The notes under the pieces: generated by a model
What the model was told of the DNA's origin: nothing
The model's database searches: none
The model's input: the letters and a program-made list of their open reading frames with translations, nothing else
Translations under genes and position numbers: made by a program
From: Carnobacterium iners
GTDB lineage: Bacteria; Bacillota; Bacilli; Lactobacillales; Carnobacteriaceae
NCBI RefSeq assembly: GCF_900177385.1
Contig: NZ_FXBJ01000002.1
Coordinates: 186,001-250,000, forward strand
Length of the DNA stretch: 64,000 nt
Reading direction: 5' to 3'
Shown: positions 56,285 to 64,000 of the stretch, piece after piece
Layout: each line of letters opens with the position of its first letter
Numbering within the stretch: position 1 is the first letter of the stretch

Positions 56285-57298
56285 TTAAGCTTTGGCATAG
56301 CGAATACGATTTGTTTCATAAGCTAATTTAAATAATTCTTCTACTACTTTTTCCCCATCGTGAAAAACTCCTTCGTCTCTGAATAAGAGAAAATTATCCG
56401 AAATAACACGTGGGATTTCTTTAGATAAGCCAGTAAAATTATGTGAAACTTGTACTAAGTACTCTTCGTATTTTACATAATTCACATAGTCTTTAGGGAC
56501 GTGTTCAGTATTAACCAATACGGTATCTATGAACCTTTTCCCTAAATGTTTGTGCAGCACATCCACATGGTCTGAGTCTGTAAAGTTTTCTGTTTCGCCT
56601 AACTGAGTCATGATATTACAAATATAAACAACTTCAGCTTTCGTATCTACGACAGCTTGCCCCAAATCACCAATCATTAAATTAGGTAAAATACTTGTAA
56701 ATAAACTACCTGGACCTAATACGACCATATCTGCTTCTTGGATAGCTTTTAAGACCTCTCTAGAAGCTTTTACTTGGTGATTATCTTCATTGGCCGTAAC
56801 AAAAACTCTTTCAATTTTTTTACTTACTTTTGCAATTTTAGATTCTCCAACAATTTTTGATCCATCTTCAAAAATAGCATGCAAAAGTAAGGGCTCTTCT
56901 GCTGCCGGATAAACATGCCCATCAACACCCATCATTTCTGCTAAAGTTTGAATCGCTTCAAAAATATTGCCCTCCATTTCTGCCATAGCAGCAATAATTA
57001 AATTCCCAATAGAATGACCCGCTAAAAAATTATCTTTTGTATCAAAACGGTACTGAAAGATATCCTTATGCTGTTGAGGCATGTTGGAAAGTGATAATAA
57101 AACATTTCTAATATCTCCTGGAGGAACAACATTTGCATAATGGCGCAATGAACCACTACTGCCACCATCGTCTGCAACAGTTACGATTGCTGTGACATCT
57201 GCTTGTTTTGCTTTTAGTCCTTGTAAAATGACAGGTAAACCGGTCCCGCCACCTATTACTACTATTTTAGGTTTTCTTCCTTTTTTTTCATTCATCAT
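56285..57298 (-). CDS. yvcK: Gluconeogenesis factor YvcK (CofD-like)
   Basis: A 337-residue protein of the CofD/YvcK family. [52 protein letters not shown], and [18 protein letters not shown] are signatures. It binds UDP-sugars and is needed for growth on gluconeogenic substrates and for normal cell shape. It overlaps rapZ (ATGATGA) and is translated with it. galU, which makes UDP-glucose, is nearby. Confidence 0.95.
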   Translation of the reverse strand: MMNEKKGRKPKIVVIGGGTGLPVILQGLKAKQADVTAIVTVADDGGSSGSLRHYANVVPPGDIRNVLLSLSNMPQQHKDIFQYRFDTKDNFLAGHSIGNLIIAAMAEMEGNIFEAIQTLAEMMGVDGHVYPAAEEPLLLHAIFEDGSKIVGESKIAKVSKKIERVFVTANEDNHQVKASREVLKAIQEADMVVLGPGSLFTSILPNLMIGDLGQAVVDTKAEVVYICNIMTQLGETENFTDSDHVDVLHKHLGKRFIDTVLVNTEHVPKDYVNYVKYEEYLVQVSHNFTGLSKEIPRVISDNFLLFRDEGVFHDGEKVVEELFKLAYETNRIRYAKA

Positions 57299-58185
57299 GA
57301 TCGATTGACCGTTTCTTTTACCTTATCTTTATCGCGATGAGTAATGTGAACCGGATACCCATCCGTTGTAATTTTTTGTCCAATTCGTTCTGTGAGAGCT
57401 ACCGAACGGTGCTTTCCACCTGTACACCCAATCGCAATAGTGACATTATTTTTTCCTTCTTTTTTATAGCCCGGTAAAATAATATCTAGCAATTCAGTAA
57501 ATTTGCGGTAAAAAATTTCAGTTTCAGGCTGTTTCATAACGTATTCATACACAGGCTTATCCACACCTGTTAAAGGTCTCAAATTATCAACATAATGAGG
57601 ATTTGGTAAAAATCGAACATCCATTACTACATCTGCATCGATAGGCAAACCATATTTAAATCCAAATGAAACCAATTCAATACGGAATAAGTCTGCTCCA
57701 GCTTTTTTATTAAACGTTGTTTGGATTTCTTCCCTTAATTCACGTGGGCTCAAGTAACTCGTGTTAATAACTTTTTGAGCACGTCCTTTGATTTCATTAA
57801 GCAATTCACGTTCTTTTTTAATTCCTTCTATCACTCGATCATTCATTGCTAAAGGATGAGTTCTTCTTGTTTCTTTGTAACGAGAGACAAGCTCTTCATC
57901 GTCTGCTTCTAAAAATAAAATTTTAGTTGTAATAAAAGTAGTATTATCCATTCCTTCTAGTGCAGTAATAATTTCATCAAAAAATGCACGTGAACGTAAG
58001 TCAATGACTAACGCAATTTTAGTTAATTTTCCAGATTCTCTGACTAATTCCCAAAACTTAGGCAATAAGCTAGGAGGCATATTATCTACGCAAAAATAAC
58101 CCATGTCTTCAAAACTTTGCATGGCTACTGTCTTACCTGCGCCACTCATCCCTGTGATAATTACTAATTCTAAATTTTCTACCAT
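57295..58185 (-). CDS. rapZ: RNase adapter/P-loop protein RapZ (YvcJ)
   Basis: A 296-residue P-loop protein. Walker A is [14 protein letters not shown], with [19 protein letters not shown], then IVNPxx-type middle motifs, [18 protein letters not shown] and [15 protein letters not shown] near the C-terminus. In Bacillus YvcJ binds nucleotides; in enterics RapZ controls GlmS. The start at 58185 follows AAAGGAG; an in-frame codon 69 bases upstream is less likely. Confidence 0.95.
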   Translation of the reverse strand: MVENLELVIITGMSGAGKTVAMQSFEDMGYFCVDNMPPSLLPKFWELVRESGKLTKIALVIDLRSRAFFDEIITALEGMDNTTFITTKILFLEADDEELVSRYKETRRTHPLAMNDRVIEGIKKERELLNEIKGRAQKVINTSYLSPRELREEIQTTFNKKAGADLFRIELVSFGFKYGLPIDADVVMDVRFLPNPHYVDNLRPLTGVDKPVYEYVMKQPETEIFYRKFTELLDIILPGYKKEGKNNVTIAIGCTGGKHRSVALTERIGQKITTDGYPVHITHRDKDKVKETVNRS

Positions 58186-58292
58186 TATTGGCACTCTCCT
58201 TTGAGTTCTCATTCTGCGAGCACTCTTATTATTATAACATTCCGGGTGTGTCATGTATAGCTAAGTTTCTTTTTGAATCTTTACTAATAGTC

Positions 58293-58330
58293 AAAAGCCA
58301 TAATGAGCGATTGAACTCATTATGGCTTTC
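58293..58330 (-). terminator. Terminator of pgcA
   Basis: Perfect arms AAAGCCATAATGAG / CTCATTATGGCTTT with an 8-base loop, just past the pgcA stop. Confidence 0.75.
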
Positions 58331-58336
58331 TTAAAC

Positions 58337-60064
58337 TTAGTTTTTTACTACAATAGCAATTGTTGCTTCAAAATCTGCTAGCTTTCTTTTTACTTCGCTA
58401 GCAGAAGTCGCAAAAGATCCAATATAAAATTTTATTTTTGGTTCCGTTCCTGATGGTCGAATCGCTATCCAACTACCGTCAACCATTTTGTATTTCAATA
58501 CATTAGATGAAGGCATATTGATTGTTTCTTTTTTTCCACCTCTATAGATACGTTCTCTTGTTTCAAAATCTTCAACATATTCTACACCAATTCCAGCAAA
58601 TTCTCTTGGTGTCTCTTTTCTAAACTTAGCAATTAAGTCTTTTATTTTTTCAGCGCCTTCAATGCCATCCATTGTCATAGAGATTGTTTTCTCCTGATAG
58701 TGACCAAATTCATAGTAGATATCTTGAAGACCGTCATAAAGTGTTTTATCTTGTTCTTTATAAAAAGCGGCAACTTCAGCAATCAAAACAAGAGCTTGAA
58801 TCGCATCTTTATCGCGGACAAATGGTTTCACTAAGTAACCATAACTTTCTTCAAAGCCAAATAAGAACTTTTGACTTTTGTCCGTTTCATATTGTTTAAT
58901 TTTTTCTGCAATGAATTTGAACCCAGTCAAAACATTGACCATTTTCATTCCAAATTGTTCTGCAATCGCTGTTGGTAACTCACTGGATACAATCGATTTC
59001 AATACAACTCCGTTATCCGCTAATGTCCCTTTTTCTCTTTGAGTTGTTAATAAATAATGAAGCATTAAACTAGCAATTTGGTTACCTGTTAGCACTTCAT
59101 AATTGCCAACGGTTGTTTTAACGGCTATTCCTAAACGGTCAGCATCTGGATCAGTCGCAACTAAAAGGTCAGCATCTATTTCTTTTCCTAAACGAAGAGC
59201 GTATTCAAACGCAGCTGGATCTTCAGGATTCGGCGATTTTACCGTAGAAAAATCAGGATCTGCAATAGCTTGTTCTGGAACAACGGTGATGCCTTTAAAT
59301 CCTGCATTTGCTAATGCGCATTCCCCTAACATCTGACCTGTACCATGTAAAGGTGTAAAGACAAGTTTCATCTTATCGCTCATTCGCTTAATCAACTCAG
59401 TATCAATCGTAACCGATTTGACTTGCTCAAGATACAGTTGATCCATCTCTTCACCTAAAATAGTTAAAAGTCCTTTAGAGTTAAGATCAGCTTCTGAAAT
59501 GACGTCAACAGTTAAACTATTTTTAACATTTCTTACATATGATGTTAAAGCATCAGCTTCTTTTGGAGGCATTTGTCCACCATCTTCGCCATATACTTTG
59601 TATCCATTGTAAGATGCTGGATTGTGGCTAGCTGTAATCATGATTCCGGCATACGCATTTAACTGACGAACTGCAAATGATAATTCTGGCGTAGGACGTA
59701 AACTTTCAAAAACAAACGAAGGAATATTATGAGCGCCCAATGTTTTTGCAGCTTCCATAGCAAATTCTGGAGACTGGTGTCTTGAATCATAAGCAATCGC
59801 GACACCACGTTTTTTAATGTCTTCTCCTAAGCTATCCATAAACAATGCTAAGCCTTCTGTTGCTTGACGGATTGTATAGGGATTCATACGATTAATTCCT
59901 ACACCTATTTTTCCACGCATTCCAGCAGTACCAAATTCTAGAGGAGCATAAAAAGCGTCTTCTAACTTATGCTTATCTTCTTTTAAAGTAAGTAATTCAG
60001 CTTTTAATGTTTCGTCTAGCGATTCATAATTATTCCAAATTTCATAGGTTTGTTCCCAAGTCAT
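58337..60064 (-). CDS. pgcA: Phosphoglucomutase/phosphomannomutase PgcA
   Basis: A 575-residue alpha-phosphohexomutase interconverting glucose-6- and glucose-1-phosphate. Active-site serine in MITASHNPASYNGYKVYG, metal-binding DPDADRLGIAV, sugar-binding GFEESYGYL, and the C-terminal phosphate loop AIRPSGTEPKIKFYIG. FGTAGMRG near residue 45 is conserved. Its product feeds galU for UDP-glucose. It is between two terminators, so it is probably monocistronic. Confidence 0.96.
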   Translation of the reverse strand: MTWEQTYEIWNNYESLDETLKAELLTLKEDKHKLEDAFYAPLEFGTAGMRGKIGVGINRMNPYTIRQATEGLALFMDSLGEDIKKRGVAIAYDSRHQSPEFAMEAAKTLGAHNIPSFVFESLRPTPELSFAVRQLNAYAGIMITASHNPASYNGYKVYGEDGGQMPPKEADALTSYVRNVKNSLTVDVISEADLNSKGLLTILGEEMDQLYLEQVKSVTIDTELIKRMSDKMKLVFTPLHGTGQMLGECALANAGFKGITVVPEQAIADPDFSTVKSPNPEDPAAFEYALRLGKEIDADLLVATDPDADRLGIAVKTTVGNYEVLTGNQIASLMLHYLLTTQREKGTLADNGVVLKSIVSSELPTAIAEQFGMKMVNVLTGFKFIAEKIKQYETDKSQKFLFGFEESYGYLVKPFVRDKDAIQALVLIAEVAAFYKEQDKTLYDGLQDIYYEFGHYQEKTISMTMDGIEGAEKIKDLIAKFRKETPREFAGIGVEYVEDFETRERIYRGGKKETINMPSSNVLKYKMVDGSWIAIRPSGTEPKIKFYIGSFATSASEVKRKLADFEATIAIVVKN

Positions 60065-60158
60065 ATTTAATCATCCTTTACTATTTGATAGAAAACGTTT
60101 AAATTACTTTTTTTAAGTATACCATTTATCTTATTTTCTTTCATTAAAATTACATCAC

Positions 60159-60207
60159 AAAAAAAGTAAGAGACCAGTGAATAATTCACTAGTTTCTTAC
60201 TTTTTTT
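60159..60207. terminator. Terminator of trxB
   Basis: AAAAAAAGTAAGAGACCAGT / ACTAGTTTCTTACTTTTTTT, a long hairpin with A7 and T7 flanks, active in either direction. Confidence 0.9.
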
Positions 60208-60222
60208 ATTCATTTATTCACC

Positions 60223-61194
<972 letters not shown>

Positions 61195-61243
61195 TTAAAT
61201 TCAGTCAATTTATCACTTATTCCTTTATTCTACACTGTATAAT

Positions 61244-61281
61244 AAAAAACTTCCATCTATTTGCTTACTAAATGGAAGTTG
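61244..61281 (-). terminator. Terminator of the TPR gene
   Basis: AACTTCCAT / ATGGAAGTT arms with a 14-base loop and T-rich end on the minus strand. It precedes trxB. Confidence 0.75.
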
Positions 61282-61285
61282 ATTT

Positions 61286-61717
61286 TTAATAGTCTTTTAT
61301 TTCAATTTCAATAACTTGCTTCAACGATTCTGCTTCCTCAGAAAAATCACCATCTGGTTCCATTTCTAAGTACTGGATAACTAATTCCAATGATTTTTCT
61401 AACTCATCTAAAAATGCATAATTATTGGCTTGGAAGTAGTAAGCTTCAGGAAAAATATCTCCGTCACTATGAATTAACTCCTCTAAAATTTCCATTGATT
61501 CACTAAATTCACCTGTTTGTTGATGACAAATAGCTAACTGGCAAAGAGCGAAAATTCTTTCTTCCTCAGTTTTACTTAGCGTACTTGCACGTAAGAGGTA
61601 CTCTTTAGCCTTTGTCATATCATTTTTTTGAAAAGCGTTAATTCCTCTTTGAAAATAAAAGTCACTAGTTGGGATAAATGGGATAATGGTTGCTTTTTCA
61701 TTTTCCATATCTGACAT
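61286..61717 (-). CDS. Tetratricopeptide repeat protein (YvcD-like)
   Basis: A 143-residue protein. FIPTSDFYFQRGINAFQKNDMTKAKEYLLRAS and FALCQLAICHQQTGEFSESMEILEELI are TPR helical pairs, and AYYFQANNYAFLDELEKSLELVIQYLEMEPDGDFSEEA is a third. TPR proteins next to trxB are common in Bacillales and Lactobacillales but are usually longer, so this copy may lack its C-terminal part. No frameshifted remainder was seen in the 100 bases after the stop. It would act as a protein-binding scaffold; the partner is unknown. The start follows GAGGAGG. Confidence 0.82.
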   Translation of the reverse strand: MSDMENEKATIIPFIPTSDFYFQRGINAFQKNDMTKAKEYLLRASTLSKTEEERIFALCQLAICHQQTGEFSESMEILEELIHSDGDIFPEAYYFQANNYAFLDELEKSLELVIQYLEMEPDGDFSEEAESLKQVIEIEIKDY

Positions 61718-61824
61718 TTGGCTTCCTCCTCTTCATTACACTTTATTTTGATAAGCAAGTATAGCACATAGACACTTAATTTCATATACCTGTCTATTCT
61801 TAATTTTAAATAACTAGTTACAAT

Positions 61825-61864
61825 AAAAAAAGCGTTCCATCGCACCACCTAGTAAGGTGAGCGA
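61825..61864 (-). terminator. Probable terminator of galU
   Basis: Minus strand TCGCTCACCT-N4-AGGTGGTGCGA, an 8-base gap and then T7. The gap makes it less than ideal. Confidence 0.5.
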
Positions 61865-61894
61865 CTTCTCGCTAATACTATTGCCATGAACCAA

Positions 61895-62797
61895 TTAGTT
61901 ATCTTTTTCTTTTTTATCTTCTTCTTCAAGCTTTTGGCCCATTTCAATAATGTATTCACGCAATGCATCTTTTACTTCATCGTGTTTTAAGCCATATTGA
62001 ATACTGGTTTTCAAGAAACCAAATTTATCGCCAACGTCAAATCGCTGTCCTTTAAACTCATGCGCAAAAACACGTTGCGTTTTATTTAACGTATCAATAG
62101 CGTCGGTTAATTGAATTTCTCCACCTGCACCTGGCTCTTGTTTTTCCAAAATATCGAAAATTTCAGGAGTCAGTAAGTAACGTCCAATAATAGCTAAGTC
62201 ACTTGGTGCATCCTCTGGTTTAGGTTTCTCAACAAAACTACGAACGTTATAAGTTGTTTCATCTACTTGTCCTTCAGGATCAATAATACCATATTTAGAT
62301 GTGTCTTCATGCGGAACTTTCATTACTGCAATGTTAGAAGCATGCGTTTTATCGTATCCATTAATAAGTTGTTTCGTTAAAGGTACTTCATCTTCCATCA
62401 AATCGTCTCCGAGCATCACAACAAATGGTTCATTTCCAATAAAGGCTTTTGCTTGTAAAACAGCATGACCCAAGCCTTTTGGATAAGACTGACGAACAAA
62501 AAACAAGTTCAAACCAGTTGTTTCTTCCACTAATTCTAAAAGGGCTAGTTTATCTTTGGCTCTCAAATTTTCTTCTAACTCTGGGTTTGAATCAAAGTGA
62601 TCTTCAATCGGACGTTTGCTTTTGCCTGTTACAATCAAAATATCTTCAATTCCTGAATTAATGGCTTCTTCTACAATAAATTGAATCGTTGGTTTGTCAA
62701 CGATTGGCAACATTTCTTTTGCCATTGCTTTTGTAGCGGGTAAGAAACGAGTTCCTAACCCTGCAGCTGGAATGACGGCTTTACGAACTTTTTGCAT
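61895..62797 (-). CDS. galU: UTP-glucose-1-phosphate uridylyltransferase
   Basis: A 300-residue nucleotidyltransferase that makes UDP-glucose. [41 protein letters not shown] is the nucleotide-binding start; [32 protein letters not shown] and [15 protein letters not shown] are family blocks. UDP-glucose supplies wall polymers and glycolipids and may signal through YvcK. It lies 45 bases after gpsA, in a conserved pair. The start follows TAGGAGG. Confidence 0.97.
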   Translation of the reverse strand: MQKVRKAVIPAAGLGTRFLPATKAMAKEMLPIVDKPTIQFIVEEAINSGIEDILIVTGKSKRPIEDHFDSNPELEENLRAKDKLALLELVEETTGLNLFFVRQSYPKGLGHAVLQAKAFIGNEPFVVMLGDDLMEDEVPLTKQLINGYDKTHASNIAVMKVPHEDTSKYGIIDPEGQVDETTYNVRSFVEKPKPEDAPSDLAIIGRYLLTPEIFDILEKQEPGAGGEIQLTDAIDTLNKTQRVFAHEFKGQRFDVGDKFGFLKTSIQYGLKHDEVKDALREYIIEMGQKLEEEDKKEKDN

Positions 62798-62842
62798 GTC
62801 TATTTTCCTCCTATGCTTTACTCTTTAATCAACCTAGTTTTA

Positions 62843-63847
62843 TTAGCTTTCAGATTTCCCAACACGCTTCATTAAGGAATCTACGGCCTCTTTAACGTTC
62901 GCATGATTATATAGTACGTCATAAATTGCTGCAGTAATCGGCATCTCTATACCTCTTTCTTTTGCCAATTCATAGACTGCTTTAGTCGTTGTTATCCCCT
63001 CAGCAACCATATCCATATGCGCTAGAGTTTCCTTTACCGTCATACCTTTTCCTAAAAAGTTACCGGCTTGCCAATTTCGTGAATGTACGCTTGTACACGT
63101 TACAATCAAGTCGCCAACTCCGCTTAGGCCAATAAAGGTTAGTGGATTGGCTCCAAAAGCTACCCCTAGACGACTAATTTCTGCTAGACCTCTAGTCATT
63201 AAGGCCGCTTTAGCATTGTCTCCATAACCTAAACCATGAAGAGCTCCTGCTCCAAGTGCAATAATATTTTTTAATGCTGCTCCAAGCTCTACTCCAATAA
63301 TATCTTTGTTTGTATAAACTCTAAAATAGTCATTCATAAATAATTGTTGCACGAATGTAGCAGATTCTAAATTAGGTGATGCTGCAGTAATGGTGGTTAA
63401 GTCTTTAACAGCTACTTCTTCTGCATGGCTAGGTCCAGATAAAACAACTACTGCTTTGCGTTTATCTGCAGAAATTTCTTCTTCTAAAACAACGGAAATA
63501 CGCTTATGTGTTTCTTGTTCTAATCCTTTGCTTGCATGAATGATTATAACTGACTTTTTCAAGGTAGCTTCCACCTTCTTAGCTACCTCGCGAATGGCTT
63601 TTGTTGGAACAACAAATAAAACAGCATCAACCGAATCTAAAACTTCTGTTAAATCGGTAAAAGCTTTTATATTTTTTGAAAGAACCACTTCTGGTAAATA
63701 ATGTTTATTTGTATGAAATTGATTGATTTCATCGACTTGCTCCTGGCTGTGACTCCATAAACGAACTTCGTGTCCATTTTCTTCGAGAACCATTGACAAG
63801 GACGTACCCCATGAACCAGCACCTAATAGTGCAATCTTATTCAACAT
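62843..63847 (-). CDS. gpsA: NAD(P)-dependent glycerol-3-phosphate dehydrogenase
   Basis: A 334-residue enzyme that makes sn-glycerol-3-phosphate for phospholipids. NAD motif [17 protein letters not shown]; substrate motifs [53 protein letters not shown] and [12 protein letters not shown] with the catalytic lysine. Length is normal. AAGGAGTG precedes the start. It probably begins the transcript shared with galU. Confidence 0.97.
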   Translation of the reverse strand: MLNKIALLGAGSWGTSLSMVLEENGHEVRLWSHSQEQVDEINQFHTNKHYLPEVVLSKNIKAFTDLTEVLDSVDAVLFVVPTKAIREVAKKVEATLKKSVIIIHASKGLEQETHKRISVVLEEEISADKRKAVVVLSGPSHAEEVAVKDLTTITAASPNLESATFVQQLFMNDYFRVYTNKDIIGVELGAALKNIIALGAGALHGLGYGDNAKAALMTRGLAEISRLGVAFGANPLTFIGLSGVGDLIVTCTSVHSRNWQAGNFLGKGMTVKETLAHMDMVAEGITTTKAVYELAKERGIEMPITAAIYDVLYNHANVKEAVDSLMKRVGKSES

Positions 63848-63930
63848 ATTATTTCATCACTCCTTATTCCTATTTCCATATCATTATTTTCTTTTTTAGT
63901 TACAAGATATTTTAGCTATACTAGTAGATT

Positions 63931-64000
63931 TTAATTTAGTTTTATTATCTCTTTTTCTTCATTTTTACTTAGTCCATCTAAATAATAAGGTACCGGTGGA
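63931..64000 (-). CDS. lgt: 3' end of a gene, probably lgt
   Basis: The last 22 codons of a minus-strand frame, PPVPYYLDGLSKNEEKEIIKLN, ending with TAA at 63931-63933; the rest is beyond the right edge. In relatives gpsA follows lgt (prolipoprotein diacylglyceryl transferase), and a short charged tail suits it. The call rests mainly on gene order. Confidence 0.45.
   Translation of the reverse strand, partial: PPVPYYLDGLSKNEEKEIIKLN

Overview
The window looks like chromosomal DNA from an AT-rich Lactobacillales bacterium. Carnobacterium or a close relative in the Carnobacteriaceae is my best guess. The evidence is Bacillota-style ribosome binding sites, the gene orders cggR-gap-pgk-tpiA-gpmI-eno and gpsA-galU-trxB / rapZ-yvcK-whiA, a class III fructose bisphosphatase, and a tmRNA whose tag reads AKNNNNSYALAA. 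Most genes lie on the minus strand. No prophage, rRNA operon or CRISPR array is visible.

Layout. 1-6.7 kb: end of a GcvH-like gene, an ArsC/Spx-family protein, rodA, a YihY/BrkB membrane protein, deoC with its promoter and a likely DeoR operator, deoR (apparently with an AUA start), alanine dehydrogenase and a YwbE-like protein. 6.9-13.4 kb: an acyltransferase-3 membrane protein, a nitroreductase, a PucR regulator beside a wrecked aminotransferase gene (pucG-like), a sirtuin and small membrane proteins. 13.5-17.9 kb: a GDSL hydrolase with an ABC exporter, then a class B sortase divergent from a fasciclin-domain surface protein. 18-25.3 kb: ssrA, an ISLre2-type insertion sequence with target duplications, an MFS transporter, a decayed allD gene and a group II intron. 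25.4-36.7 kb: HAD and histidine phosphatases, fbp, gpx, smpB, rnr, est, a manganese-type ABC transporter and secG. 36.9-42 kb: an orphan PTS IIB, a LevR-type sigma-54 activator whose HTH is split off by a frameshift, and a two-gene cassette of unknown function lying between two copies of the eno terminator. 42-49.4 kb: the glycolytic operon and CggR. 49.7-55.2 kb: a heliorhodopsin gene, a DsbA-like protein, clpP with a CtsR site, a DUF898 protein, a broken CPBP protease, tRNA-Arg(CCG) and rpoN. 55.3-64 kb: whiA, yvcK, rapZ, pgcA, trxB, a TPR protein, galU, gpsA and probably the end of lgt.

How it fits together. The core is central carbon metabolism (lower glycolysis, fbp, pgcA, galU, YvcK/RapZ/CggR control) plus trans-translation (ssrA, smpB, rnr). 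In relatives the chain eno-secG-est-rnr-smpB-ssrA is compact. Here it has been opened at several points: a LevR/IIB pair and the two-gene cassette between eno and secG, the metal transporter between secG and est, and about 11 kb between smpB and ssrA, including an IS and a group II intron. Two decayed ureide-catabolism genes (pucG-like, allD) with an intact PucR regulator and an MFS transporter suggest loss of purine or allantoin degradation.

The most interesting items are the heliorhodopsin, the two-gene cassette between duplicated eno terminators, the sortase/fasciclin pair with a non-LPXTG signal, the AUA start of deoR, and the split LevR beside a large palindrome. Protein families were assigned by reading motifs, without database searches.
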